From Bog-473 sp963781955 (lineage in GTDB: Bacteria; Actinomycetota; Acidimicrobiia; Acidimicrobiales; RAAP-2): 64,000 nucleotides of DNA. Each line of letters begins with the position of its first letter. Position 1 is the stretch's first letter. Under the pieces are notes generated by a model. That model had not been told where the DNA came from. It saw only the letters and a list, made by a program, of their open reading frames with translations, and did no database searches. The stretch spans positions 372,001 through 436,000 of the forward strand of contig CAWAHU010000001.1 in NCBI GenBank assembly GCA_963781955.1, read 5' to 3'. The position numbers were made by a program, and so were the translations under genes. Below are positions 34,446 to 44,025 of the stretch, piece by piece.

Positions 34446-36287
34446 ATGCACGCGATGGACGGCGCAGCTGCAACCGGGCCGGCCGCCGACGCTGCCGAAC
34501 ATCTGGCGGCGGCCTCGGTGGCTCGCGCAGGGGGAGACGTCGACGCCATGCGGAGCGAACTGGTCGCCGCCTTCACGGCGGGCCGGGCGGCGGGCGACAG
34601 CGAGACCATGGCCACGGCGGCGTTGGCCATGCCTGCGGGTCAGCGTTTCGGGGTGTATCCCGGGCAGATACCGGCCCTGTTGCACGAGGCTTACGAGACC
34701 ACGAACTCCGTGACGACAAGGTGCCGGCTGGCCGCGGCGCTGGCCCGATCGTGGGTCTATGGCGGCGACGCCATGCGGGCCTCCCGTTTCGCCGAGGAGG
34801 CACAGGCTCTCGCCGCCGACGTTGCCACGCCGGAGGCGACGGCCGACGCGCTGGACGCGGCGCTGCTGGCCCACTGGGGCCCCGACGAACTCAGCGAGAG
34901 GGTGAGCCTGGCGGCGCGACTCGACGACGTCGCCGCCCACCTGACGGAGCCCGAGCTACGTCTCTCGGCTCACCTGTGGCGGCTTACCACCGCGTGGGAA
35001 TGTCTCGACATCGTCGCCGTGCACCGCCAGCTCCGGGCCCTCGATACGGTGGCTGAGGAGTCGGGCTCGGCCCGGGCCGCCTTCTTTGCCGCCTCCCGCC
35101 GAGCTATGCACGCGCTTGCCACTGACGACCTCGCAAACGCTGAGCTGCTGATCGAGCGGACCGCCGCCATCGGTGCCAACGTGGCCGAGCCCGACGTCGA
35201 AGGCGTCCTTCATGAGCTGGTCGCGATGCGAGCACTCGTCTCCAATGATAAGGCAACCATGCGAGACGAGGCGGTCGCGCACGAGACCTTCGGGATGGGC
35301 GAGGGCATCCCGTCGGTTTCGGTCGTCGCTGCCGATCTGTGGCTCGCAGCCGGGGAGCCCGACCGGGCGGCGTTGGTGGTCTCGCAGCTGATGGCCAATG
35401 GCGTGGAAGGCATTGCCCGCGACGTCGATCTCTTGCTCGTCGTCGCCCTCGCTGTCGGCGTGGCCGCCTCTACCGGCCTCCTCGACATCGCCCGCGAGGG
35501 GGCGACGGCCCTCGTGCCGTATGCCGGCCGAAGCGTGCTCAATGCTGGCGCGGTGACGTTCCATGGTGTGGTTGACGACTATCTGTTTCGAGCCATGCGC
35601 GCCCTCGGCGATGGCGATGGCGACCGATGGCGCGATGCAGCCGAGACCACCTACAGGCGTATTGGCGCGCGCTGGTGGGAGCGGAGTCTGGCCGACCCGC
35701 AGCAGCGGGTGTCCGGGGTGCCGACACGAACCATCTACATGCGGCGAGAGGACACGGGCCGCTGGTGCTTGGGCCCCGAGGGCACGACGTTCGCATTGGC
35801 CAATCTCCGGGGGCTGCACTACCTGCGATACCTGGTCGAGCGACCTGGTGCCGAAGTGGGGGCCCTCACCCTGTCTGATGCGGCCGCGGGCCATCCCGGG
35901 ACGACACTCGATCAGACGGATCTGGGCAACGTCCTCGACGCATCCGCGCTCAGCACCTACCGGCGCCGCCTCGAACAGCTCGACGCAGAGCTCGACGCTG
36001 CCGACGAACGCGGTGACCAGTCGGATGCAGCAAAGCTGTCAGCCGAGCGCGTCGCCATTTTGGGCGAGCTGCGCGGCGCGATTGGTCTCGGTGGACGCAG
36101 TCGTCGGGGCGGCGCCTCGACCGAGCGGGCCCGGATTGCCGTACGCAAGGCCATCGCTGCCGCCCTCGTACAGATCGAGCACCACGATCCGGGGCTTGCC
36201 CGCCTTCTGCGCGATTCGGTCCGCACGGGGGGCTCGTGTCGCTACGACCCCAATCCTGACCAGCCGGTCAAGTGGGTGACTGAGTGA
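34446..36287 (+). CDS. TPR-like helical regulator with actinobacterial C-terminal domain
   Basis: A 613-aa, Ala-rich, almost all-helical protein in its first 400 residues, resembling the TPR/MalT-like repeats of large actinobacterial regulators. The C-terminal part (YMRREDTGRWCLGPEGTTFA, then NLRGLHYLRYLVERPGAEV, LSTYRRRLEQLDAEL, GLGGRSRRGG and SCRYDPNPDQPVKW) is a conserved domain found at the ends of AAA-ATPase or cyclase regulators. The usual N-terminal ATPase or DNA-binding domain is missing here, so it may be a sensor subunit. The ATG at 34446 is preferred. Confidence 0.7.
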   Translation: MHAMDGAAATGPAADAAEHLAAASVARAGGDVDAMRSELVAAFTAGRAAGDSETMATAALAMPAGQRFGVYPGQIPALLHEAYETTNSVTTRCRLAAALARSWVYGGDAMRASRFAEEAQALAADVATPEATADALDAALLAHWGPDELSERVSLAARLDDVAAHLTEPELRLSAHLWRLTTAWECLDIVAVHRQLRALDTVAEESGSARAAFFAASRRAMHALATDDLANAELLIERTAAIGANVAEPDVEGVLHELVAMRALVSNDKATMRDEAVAHETFGMGEGIPSVSVVAADLWLAAGEPDRAALVVSQLMANGVEGIARDVDLLLVVALAVGVAASTGLLDIAREGATALVPYAGRSVLNAGAVTFHGVVDDYLFRAMRALGDGDGDRWRDAAETTYRRIGARWWERSLADPQQRVSGVPTRTIYMRREDTGRWCLGPEGTTFALANLRGLHYLRYLVERPGAEVGALTLSDAAAGHPGTTLDQTDLGNVLDASALSTYRRRLEQLDAELDAADERGDQSDAAKLSAERVAILGELRGAIGLGGRSRRGGASTERARIAVRKAIAAALVQIEHHDPGLARLLRDSVRTGGSCRYDPNPDQPVKWVTE

Positions 36288-36424
36288 GGCCGCCGACCTT
36301 GGCTCTCAGTTTGCTCCAGCTTCCACCGAGGCCGTAGACGCCGGTCTCACCATCCCGGGGAACGGGGAACCGGTCTCATCGGAGTTCACCTCCGGGATGC
36401 CAAACGAACCAGGCGGAACCCCGT

Positions 36425-36937
36425 CTAGGCGGTCTGAGATTGACGGTGAGGGAGTTTCCAGCCGGGACGAACGAAGTGGCACGTCTCGCCATCGGGATGC
36501 TTCTGCAGGTAGTCCTGGTCGTCCTCCTCAGCCTCCCAGAATGGCCCCGCCGCGACCACCTCCGTGACGACCTTTCCGGGCCACAGGCCCGACGCATCGA
36601 CGTCGCCGATGGTGTCGAGGGCGGTGAGTCTCTGTTCTTCGCTGGTATAGAAGATGGCCGAACGGACGTATCGCCCCACCTCCTCGCCCTGTCGGTTCAA
36701 CGTCGTCGGATCGTGGATCTGGAAGAAGAACTCCAGGAGGTCCCGGTACGAAGTTGTGTCGGTGTCGTAGAGGATTTCCACCGCCTCGGCGTGATCGCCG
36801 TGGTTGTCGTCGGTGGGATTCGGGGTTGCCCCGCCGGACCATCCGACTCTGGTCGAGACCACCCCGGACTGACGACGGATCAACTCCTGAGCGCCCCAGT
36901 AGCACCCACCCGCCAGGATTGCAGTTTCTTGTCTCAT
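36425..36937 (-). CDS. msrA: Peptide-methionine (S)-S-oxide reductase MsrA
   Basis: Repairs methionine-S-sulfoxide in proteins. The 170-aa protein has the catalytic GGCYWGAQE (Cys at about residue 12), the family-conserved GWSGG near residue 32, HAEAVEILYD and IHDPTTLNRQGEEVG. The start is the ATG at 36937 after a clear GGAGGAGG; the frame upstream is not used. A resolving Cys near the C-terminus is not obvious apart from the one in ETCHFV. It is a single gene. Confidence 0.92.
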   Translation of the reverse strand: MRQETAILAGGCYWGAQELIRRQSGVVSTRVGWSGGATPNPTDDNHGDHAEAVEILYDTDTTSYRDLLEFFFQIHDPTTLNRQGEEVGRYVRSAIFYTSEEQRLTALDTIGDVDASGLWPGKVVTEVVAAGPFWEAEEDDQDYLQKHPDGETCHFVRPGWKLPHRQSQTA

Positions 36938-37153
36938 CGGCGCCTCCTCCGTTGCGGTACGGGGCAAACCTGATGTCAGGGTCATGCTAGTGATCCGGAG
37001 AGGCTCAGTGGCTGGGTGACCCGCCCTGCCCGTCGAGGACAGGTGGCCGTCGGCATGCGACAACCCCGCACAACGCTCCCGTCCACGGCGTTCCCCCGGA
37101 TGCCACTCAGTCCCGGCGTGCGGGCACTCTTACTCGGTGTTCTGGGCTCGTGG

Positions 37154-37708
37154 CTACTGCCGCCGACCGAGATAGGCCAGAAACCGCTCCTGGCCAGTCG
37201 CATCCGGTCGGGCGACCACCTCGGGCCCATAATGGCGAAGGTCTCGATGGGGCCCGATCAGAGCTCGGGCCGCGACCAGACCGACCCGCCAGAGCTCATC
37301 TCGACAGAGGTACCATCGACCGTGCAGGGGACTCAGATCCCACCCGTGACCGAGGGCATCGACCAAGTTGACGCCGGCGGCCGTCTCCGCATCGAAGTCT
37401 CCGAACGACAGGCGGCACACCCTGCTGCGGTCTATCGATACCCAGGCCCGTTGCACCGTTGCGACGGCCGCGCCAAGCGAACCCGCCGGATCTCTTCCGA
37501 CAAGGTCGCCCTGCGGCAGCTCCGGCCTGTCAGTCTCGCCGGAAGCGAACCGGGCAAACCTCAGGGTTACCGCGATTGAGTGGTCGAGGACATTGCAGCA
37601 TGTCCAGCCGGGACATCTCGACGGACCTGAGAGGTCTGAGCGGGTAGCCGAACCAATGAGCACCGCCTGAGCCTCCAAGGACTCCAGTAGCGCCTCGATC
37701 GCATCCAC
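37154..37708 (-). CDS. Maleylpyruvate isomerase-like (DinB-fold) protein
   Basis: A 184-aa protein with the N-terminal pattern of mycothiol-dependent maleylpyruvate isomerase-like proteins: PSRCPGWTCCNVLDHSIAVT early on, and NLVDALGHGWDL, where the His residues would form the metal site. It is a second member of this broad fold in the window (see 32943). Substrate unknown. Confidence 0.65.
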   Translation of the reverse strand: MDAIEALLESLEAQAVLIGSATRSDLSGPSRCPGWTCCNVLDHSIAVTLRFARFASGETDRPELPQGDLVGRDPAGSLGAAVATVQRAWVSIDRSRVCRLSFGDFDAETAAGVNLVDALGHGWDLSPLHGRWYLCRDELWRVGLVAARALIGPHRDLRHYGPEVVARPDATGQERFLAYLGRRQ

Positions 37709-37843
37709 GAAATCAGCTGAGCACCGATCAGCGCGTGGATCCGAGGCGAAGTTCCGGGGGCAGGTGGTCGTCCGCCTTCGTGTCCGGGGTCAAGCACCTC
37801 CCGGTCCGCCTTCAAGGAGGCCGGACCCCGTCCGGCCCGGGGA

Positions 37844-38794
37844 TCACCCGATGACGGGTGCCGCGTCCCGATAGGTCGAGGCCAAGGCACGGATCCACGT
37901 CTCGTCGCGGAGGGGATCGGCCGGGGACCCGGCGTCGATCCCCCTGCTCCGCAGGTCGTCGGCGAACACGGCGACCACACGCTCGAGCTCGAGGGAATCG
38001 TCACCCGCATCGGCGCAGGACGCCTCCCCCTCGTCTGCGAAGACGTCGGCCTTCCACGAGATGGTGATGCGCACCTCGGCGTCGTCGAAGTGCGCCACCT
38101 CGGTCCCGTCGGCGTCGCACACGTCCCACCCGCCGTCTCCGCGGACCAGGCGGCTCTGGACCGAGAGCCCGTCGGGCATGCGGGCATCCGGCGGGCCCAG
38201 CGGGGCGACGCCGTGGAATGTGGTCTCGTTGTCTGCCACCACGCTGACGTTGGTAAACGGGGGCGACTCCACGGCAACCGGGCCGCCGGGTCCCTCGGGC
38301 CAGTAGTGGAATTCGCCACCGGGCCCGTCGTAGAGCCACGACACCGAGGTGACGATCTTGGTGCGCCAGCGCTCGAACAACCCCGATGTCTTCATCACCT
38401 TGAGGATCCAGACCGGGTAGTCGGCGCGCGTGAAGCCGCGGAACGCCGGGACGTCGAGATGCGGGGGGAACGCGAACGGTGTGGGCCCCATGACGTTGAC
38501 GTAGACCGTGGTCGGGCGCACGAAGACGTCGGTGCCGCAGATGGTGCGCGCGGCGTCCCGAAAGCGCGGGTTCGCGAGCAGCAAGGAGGCGCCGTCGACC
38601 AGGGGGGTGCCCGCCAACGCGAAGTCCAGACGGAACCACGGTGGCGTGAACGTGGCCCGCCGTGGGCCGAGTGCCTGCATCTCGGCGTCGTTCGCCGCGT
38701 AACGGGCGAGCGGCCAGAAGGGGCCCCCGCCGCGGACCACGGTGCGCACGGCTTCGGGATCGTCCCAGGCTGGGCTGAGTCGCAGTGCCGTCAT
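37844..38794 (-). CDS. Hypothetical protein, possible double-stranded beta-helix oxygenase-like
   Basis: A 316-aa protein from the ATG at 38794; an alternative start at 38851 adds 19 residues. It contains FPPHLDVPAFRGF (an HxD pair) and, about 90 residues later, NETTFHGVAPLG with another His. This order could form a 2-His-1-Asp iron site, as in 2-oxoglutarate oxygenases, but the similarity is not strong. No other domain is seen. It is divergent from the oxidoreductase at 38910, so the two may share regulation. Confidence 0.5.
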   Translation of the reverse strand: MTALRLSPAWDDPEAVRTVVRGGGPFWPLARYAANDAEMQALGPRRATFTPPWFRLDFALAGTPLVDGASLLLANPRFRDAARTICGTDVFVRPTTVYVNVMGPTPFAFPPHLDVPAFRGFTRADYPVWILKVMKTSGLFERWRTKIVTSVSWLYDGPGGEFHYWPEGPGGPVAVESPPFTNVSVVADNETTFHGVAPLGPPDARMPDGLSVQSRLVRGDGGWDVCDADGTEVAHFDDAEVRITISWKADVFADEGEASCADAGDDSLELERVVAVFADDLRSRGIDAGSPADPLRDETWIRALASTYRDAAPVIG

Positions 38795-38909
38795 CGGACT
38801 CACGTCAGGCTCGCTCCCTTCCTCGTCCCGCGGGCCACCCCGCCGGCTCACGGGCCACCGCCGAGTGCACGGAAGCCCGATGCCGGGTCGCGACTAGGTT
38901 ACGGCGATC

Positions 38910-39998
38910 ATGTCACCGGCACCGGGCAAGCCCAAGCGCGTCGCGGTCTGGGGGACCGGCTTCGTGGGCCGGATGGTCATCCCCGAGATCGTGCGCCACC
39001 CGCGCTTCGAGCTGGTGGGCGTCGGCGTCTCCAACCCCGACAAAGTAGGTCGCGACGCCGGTGAGATCTGCGGCATCGGCCCCATCGGCGTGCGCGCCAC
39101 CGACGACGTCGCCGAGCTGCTCGCGCTGCGTCCCGACGCGCTGGTGCACTACGGGCCCACCGCCGCCCACGCCGGCGACAACATCGCATTGATGGGGGCG
39201 TTCCTCGAGGCGGGGATCGACGTGTGCTCGACCGCCATGACCCCCTGGGTCTGGCCGGCCATGTCGCTCAACCCGCCGTCGTGGACCGAGCCCATCACGG
39301 CGGCGTGCGAGGAGGGGGGAGCGTCCTGCTTCACCACTGGCATTGACCCCGGGTTCGCCAACGATCTCTTTCCCATGACGCTGATGGGCCTGTGCGCCGA
39401 GGTGCGCTCGGTCAAAGCACTCGAGCTGCTCGACTACATCAACTACGAGGGTGACTACGAGGAGGAGATGGGGATCGGGCGGCCACCCGAGTTCACCCCC
39501 ATGCTCGAGCACACCGACATCCTCGTCATGTCCTGGGGTGCCACCGTGCCCATGATCGCCCATGCCGTCGGGATCGAGCTCGACGCCATCACCACCACCT
39601 GGGACAAGTGGGTCACCCCCGCCCCGATCGCCACGGCCAAGGGGGTCATCAACCCGGGCGAGGTGGCCGCCATCCACTTCACCATCAACGGCGTGCTCGA
39701 CGGCCAAACGCGCATCGCGCTCGAGCACGTCAACCGGATCGGGACGGATGCTGCGCCGGATTGGCCGCGCGGGACCAGGGACGACGTGTACCGCGTCGAG
39801 ATCGAGGGATCGCCCTCGATCGTGCAGGAGACGGCCTTCCGCTTCACCGATGGTTCGGGCCGGGACGCGGCTGCGGCCGGCTGCCTGGCCACCGGGCTGC
39901 GCGCTCTCAACGCCGTGCCGGCAGTGAACGACCTGCCGCCGGGCTGGGTGACCGCGCTCGACCTCCCGCTCATCGCCGGCGTGGGCACCATCCGCTGA
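38910..39998 (+). CDS. Dihydrodipicolinate reductase-like NAD(P)H-dependent oxidoreductase
   Basis: A 362-aa protein with a Rossmann start (VAVWGTGFVGRMVIPEIVRH), DALVHYGPTAAHAGDNIALM and TTGIDPGFANDLFPMTLMG. It matches the family that includes 2,4-diaminopentanoate dehydrogenase and amine/dihydrodipicolinate reductase-like enzymes common in actinobacteria. The likely reaction is oxidation or reduction of an amino or imino compound, but the substrate is unknown. ATG start at 38910. Confidence 0.8.
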   Translation: MSPAPGKPKRVAVWGTGFVGRMVIPEIVRHPRFELVGVGVSNPDKVGRDAGEICGIGPIGVRATDDVAELLALRPDALVHYGPTAAHAGDNIALMGAFLEAGIDVCSTAMTPWVWPAMSLNPPSWTEPITAACEEGGASCFTTGIDPGFANDLFPMTLMGLCAEVRSVKALELLDYINYEGDYEEEMGIGRPPEFTPMLEHTDILVMSWGATVPMIAHAVGIELDAITTTWDKWVTPAPIATAKGVINPGEVAAIHFTINGVLDGQTRIALEHVNRIGTDAAPDWPRGTRDDVYRVEIEGSPSIVQETAFRFTDGSGRDAAAAGCLATGLRALNAVPAVNDLPPGWVTALDLPLIAGVGTIR

Positions 39999-40053
39999 GC
40001 CGGGGGTGCCGGTGTCGCATTGCCGGCGGACCTAGCCATGCCCAGGGCCGGGG

Positions 40054-40923
40054 TCACCGGGCGAAGAGGTGGAATCCGGCGAAGAGCCACGCCCCGACGA
40101 GGATGATGCGAGCCCAGGCCGGCGTCGAGACGAACCGCACGAGCTCCTCGGCCCGCGCCAGTCGGCCGTGCGAGCCGCGAGCGACCAGCTCGATGACGAC
40201 CGCCGCCACCCCGGTGGCGATCCAGAACGCCACGCCGAGAGCGGGGTGCTGTGGGAGGAGCAGCGCCGGCATTGCGGGCCTGCCCGTACCGGTCAGTCCG
40301 GCCGCGACCCGCGCGCGCCAGATGGGTTCGGCCAGGGCTGGTGCGGCCAGAAGCGGTGCGGCCAGGTTGAATGTGGCCGGCCCGGCGGGCGGCTCGGTCC
40401 GCTCCTTGCCGGGAGCGCCCACGGCGGGTGCCCGAACGCGCGCCACCTGGTAGCCGAAACCGGCGAGCATCCACACGATCAAGACCGCGGCGTTCAGCGG
40501 GCGGTACGCCTGTGCGAGCGCGCTGATCGTCAGGTGGTACCGGTGCGGGCCGGTGTCGAGCGCCAGCACGTCCCAGGTCGCGACGACGAGGACGAGGACG
40601 AGCCAGGGGGACAGGCCCAGCAGGTCGCGCCGGGCCCCGCCCCGCCCGGGTCGCGGCCACCCGGTGGCCGCCGGTTCGAGGTGCCACCTCCGGTCCGGGT
40701 CCCGCCGGCCCCGCTGCAGCATGAGATCGATCCCGACGACGACGGCCAACGAGCAGACCCAGGTCACTTCGGCGGCTCCCGAGGTGCGGTGGTAGCCGCT
40801 GACCCATCCGCACCACGCGACGAGCGCCACTGCACCGATCGCCACGGCGACTGGGCCCGGGCCTGCACCCGCCGAAGAGACGCCCGGGCCCGCGCCGGGA
40901 GTGAGGCCGCGCGCAGGCACCAC
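40054..40923 (-). CDS. Hypothetical multi-span membrane protein
   Basis: A 289-aa protein with about six hydrophobic segments (for example AVAIGAVALVAWCGWVSGY, LVLVLVVATWDVLAL and AFWIATGVAAVVIELVA) separated by Pro/Arg-rich loops. No motif that would identify transport or enzyme function is seen. It is high-GC and codon-biased like core genes. Convergent with the dehydrogenase at 38910. Confidence 0.6.
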   Translation of the reverse strand: MVPARGLTPGAGPGVSSAGAGPGPVAVAIGAVALVAWCGWVSGYHRTSGAAEVTWVCSLAVVVGIDLMLQRGRRDPDRRWHLEPAATGWPRPGRGGARRDLLGLSPWLVLVLVVATWDVLALDTGPHRYHLTISALAQAYRPLNAAVLIVWMLAGFGYQVARVRAPAVGAPGKERTEPPAGPATFNLAAPLLAAPALAEPIWRARVAAGLTGTGRPAMPALLLPQHPALGVAFWIATGVAAVVIELVARGSHGRLARAEELVRFVSTPAWARIILVGAWLFAGFHLFAR

Positions 40924-40992
40924 ACCGGTCTAGCCCAGCGCTCCTGCGGCACCGGCGTCGTCCTCGGCAAGTCCCCGGGATAGGGTCCGCCG

Positions 40993-41473
40993 GTGGACAA
41001 GGGGGCGTTGCGGCGCCACCGCGACTTCCGGTTGTTGTGGGGCGGGGAGTCGGTGAGCGAGTTGGGCGCCCAGGTCAGCCTGCTCGCCGATCCGCTCTGG
41101 CCGTGCGCACCCTGCACGCCACGACGTTCCAGATGGGACTGCTCACCGTGGGGCGGGATCACCTCGTCGAGGGCAACGCCACGCTGACCGGCAGCGGGCA
41201 GCCCGCCGCGGCGCCTGTCCGCCGGTCGCCTGGCGGCCCGGCTCGGCGGTGCCCCGGCCACCCCTCGTGGGCATCGCGGGCACCGCCGGTGCCCTCCTCA
41301 TGCCGCTGACCATGCCAGGTGCCGCGCTGCTCCTCTTCGGCTTCAGCCTGCTCGCTTGTCGGGCTCCCGCCGACGCTGTGGGTGGGGGCCCTCGGGGAGA
41401 CGTTGGCCGGTGGGTGGCTGCTGGCGTCCCCCATGTGGACGATGCGCGACTTCCCCGACGCCGCCGGCTGATC
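40993..41473 (+). pseudogene. Degraded MFS transporter remnant
   Basis: The GTG at 40993 opens LRRHRDFRLLWGGESVSELG, the usual N-terminus of a small MFS exporter. The homology then jumps to another frame (LAVRTLHATTFQMGLLTVG), then to RDHLVEGNATLTGS, normally about 90 residues further on, then to another frame (GALLMPLTMPGAALLLFGF). It has at least one deletion and several frame changes and cannot make a transporter. Confidence 0.65.
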
Positions 41474-41585
41474 GGTCCTGGTGGGACCTCCGGCCCTAGC
41501 GGCCCGGTGCGGCGGGCGGGACGCTGGATCGGGTGGGGCGCATCGGTGGGGTGCGCCGAGGGGGCCGGAGCAGAGAGGAGACACG

Positions 41586-42059
41586 ATGGCTCTCATGAAG
41601 CACGGGAAGAACGGACAGGAGACGGCGGTCGAGCGGCGCCCCGGCGACCTCTTCGAGAGCTTCTTCTCGGACTGGCCGTCCATGTTCCGCCGGCCGTTCG
41701 TCGTCGTTCCCCAGGGGGTTGGCACCATCCGCTCGGACGAGTTCGTCGAGGGTGCCACGCTGGTCGTCCGGATCGAGATGGCGGGCATCGACCCCGACAA
41801 GGACGTGGAGATCTCTTTGGACGGCGACGTCCTCCACGTCAGCGCGGAGCGGCGTCAGGAAGAGGAGACCAAGGAGCGAGACTACACGCGGCGTGAGCTC
41901 CGCTACGGGTCGTTCCACCGAGACCTCGTGGTGCCCAAGGGGACCACCGAGGCTGACGTGAAGGCCAGCTACAAGGACGGGATCCTCGAGGTGCGGGTGC
42001 CGACCGAGGTCGAGACCCCCGAGACTCCCGCGGCCAAGATCCCCGTGGCCAAGGACTGA
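41586..42059 (+). CDS. Small heat shock protein Hsp20/alpha-crystallin family
   Basis: A 157-aa ATP-independent chaperone. The alpha-crystallin domain is clear: TLVVRIEMAGIDPDKDVEIS, LHVSAERRQ, YGSFHRDLVVP and YKDGILEVRVP (the GxLxV-like tail motif). The ATG at 41586 follows an AGAGAGGAGA ribosome site. It is directly followed, 18 bp later, by a pyruvate kinase-like gene, so the two may be co-transcribed. Confidence 0.92.
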   Translation: MALMKHGKNGQETAVERRPGDLFESFFSDWPSMFRRPFVVVPQGVGTIRSDEFVEGATLVVRIEMAGIDPDKDVEISLDGDVLHVSAERRQEEETKERDYTRRELRYGSFHRDLVVPKGTTEADVKASYKDGILEVRVPTEVETPETPAAKIPVAKD

Positions 42060-42077
42060 GGGGCGCGTCCGGCCCTC

Positions 42078-44012
42078 ATGCACGTCCCTGGACGCATCGC
42101 CCGCTCTTCGGCGGGTGTCATCTCGCGGGTGGTGCGCGTGCCCTGGCACGTCCTGCGCTCCCGGCCTGGCGCCGCGACCGGGATGCCGGGCGCGTCGTCG
42201 CCTGAGCGCCCGGCACACCTCAACGGCGAGCGACGGCCCATCGCCGCCGACCTGGGCCACCTCGAAGATCGGATGGCGCGTCTCGAGGAGCACCGGGCCG
42301 GGGACATCGAGCGCGTGCACGCCCACCACCGGGCCGATGCGATCAACCTGGTGCACTATCTCGCCCTGCGCCAGGGAGACGTGCGCTCGCTGCAGCGACG
42401 GCTGGGCGCCCGGGGCCTGTCGTCGCTCGGGCGCTGCGAGCCCCATGTCCTCGCCACGATCGAGAGCGTCCGATCCGAGCTGGACAGCACCACGTCGCGT
42501 CCGGTCCCGTCCTCGTTGAGTTTCGAGGCCGGGCGGGAGGCACTCGACCGCAACACCGACGCCCTGTTCGGGCCGCGACCGCACGGCAGGGTCCCCCGGG
42601 TCATGGTCACGCTGCCGAGCGAAGCCGCGGCCGACTACGAGTTGGTCCACCACCTGGTGGCGTCCGGTATGGACGTCGCCAGGATCAACGGCGCCCATGA
42701 CGGGCCCGAGGCCTGGGAGGCCATGGCGCGCAACGTGCGAAAGGCGGCCCACGAGGTGGCACGACCGTGCCGTATTTCCATGGATCTCCCCGGCCCGAAG
42801 CTACGCACGGGGCCGCTGGTGGCCGGCCCACGGGTCGTGCGGCTGCGCCCTGAGCGGGACCTGCGGGGGGTCCCGGTCGCACCGGTGCTCCTCACCCTGG
42901 TCGGCGGGGCGCCGTCTGCTGGAGTGCCGGGGCCGGCCGTCCCCGTCGACGACGCCTGGTTGGCGCAGCGGCGCCCCGGCGATGTCATCGATGTCGTGGA
43001 CACGCGGGGGTCGCACCGCCGTCTCCGGGTCGTCGCCTCGTCTTCCGGCGCCGTGACCGCTGAGGTGTGGGACACCACGTACCTCGAGACGGGTTCCGAG
43101 CTTTGCTGCGGCGCCGACCGAACCCTGGTCGGCACGCTGCCCGCTCTCCCACAACACCATCTGCTGCGTGCCGGTGACCGCCTGTGCCTCACCAGGTCGC
43201 TCGAGCCCGCGGCACCCTGGGCGCACGGCCAACCCGGGACGGCCCGAATCGGCTGCACGCTCTCGGACGCCTTCGACGTCACCACGCCCGAGCAGCGCGT
43301 CATGTTCGACGACGGGAAGCTCACCGGCGTGGTCGAGAGTGTAGGACCGGGGGAGCTCGTCGTCAGGATCGAGACGTCCGCCCCGGGTGGCACCAAGCTG
43401 CGTGCCGAGAAGGGCATCAACCTGCCCGATGCGGATCTGCGCTCGGAGCCCGTCACGGATGCCGACGTGCCCTTCTTGGAGGTGGCCGCGGCCCACGCGG
43501 ACATGGTGGCGCTGTCCTTCCTGCGTCACGAGGACGACGTCGACTCCTTGCGGGCCTATCTTCGCCGCGTGCAGGGGGAGCACCTGGGTCTGGTCCTCAA
43601 GATCGAGACCGAGTCGGCGTTCGTCCGGCTCCCCGACATCCTGTTGCACGCCATGCGGGTGCAGCGCGTGGGCGTCATGATCGCCCGTGGTGACCTGGCG
43701 GTCGAGGTCGGCTACGAGCGCCTGGCCGAGATGCAGGAGGAGATCCTCTGGCTCTGCGAGGCGGCGCACCTCCCGGTGATCTGGGCGACCGAGGTGCTCG
43801 ACCACCTGGCCCGCACCGGGCAGCCCTCACGGGCAGAGGTCACCGACGCTGCCATGGCGCAGCGCGCGGAGTGCGTGATGTTGAACAAGGGACCGCACGT
43901 CGACACCGCCATCGTGGTCCTCGATGACATCCTGCGCCGCATGTCGGGCCACCAGCGGAAGAAGACGGCACTCCTGCGCCCCTTGCACAGTTGGGAGGAA
44001 CCAGGAGCCTGA
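42078..44012 (+). CDS. Pyruvate kinase-like protein with long N-terminal extension
   Basis: A 644-aa protein. The first 170 or so residues are Arg/Leu-rich and helical, not part of classical pyruvate kinase. The barrel follows: VARINGAHDGPEAWEAM, SMDLPGPKLRTG, a B-domain-like insert, DMVALSFLRHEDDVDSL, LVLKIETESAF, GVMIARGDLAVEVGYE (metal/PEP-binding Asp) and VIWATEVLDHLARTG. The regulatory C-terminal domain is missing. Such long, C-terminally short forms exist in several phyla. True pyruvate kinase activity is likely but unproven. Confidence 0.78.
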   Translation: MHVPGRIARSSAGVISRVVRVPWHVLRSRPGAATGMPGASSPERPAHLNGERRPIAADLGHLEDRMARLEEHRAGDIERVHAHHRADAINLVHYLALRQGDVRSLQRRLGARGLSSLGRCEPHVLATIESVRSELDSTTSRPVPSSLSFEAGREALDRNTDALFGPRPHGRVPRVMVTLPSEAAADYELVHHLVASGMDVARINGAHDGPEAWEAMARNVRKAAHEVARPCRISMDLPGPKLRTGPLVAGPRVVRLRPERDLRGVPVAPVLLTLVGGAPSAGVPGPAVPVDDAWLAQRRPGDVIDVVDTRGSHRRLRVVASSSGAVTAEVWDTTYLETGSELCCGADRTLVGTLPALPQHHLLRAGDRLCLTRSLEPAAPWAHGQPGTARIGCTLSDAFDVTTPEQRVMFDDGKLTGVVESVGPGELVVRIETSAPGGTKLRAEKGINLPDADLRSEPVTDADVPFLEVAAAHADMVALSFLRHEDDVDSLRAYLRRVQGEHLGLVLKIETESAFVRLPDILLHAMRVQRVGVMIARGDLAVEVGYERLAEMQEEILWLCEAAHLPVIWATEVLDHLARTGQPSRAEVTDAAMAQRAECVMLNKGPHVDTAIVVLDDILRRMSGHQRKKTALLRPLHSWEEPGA

Positions 44013-44025
44013 GCCGTCCCGCCGG

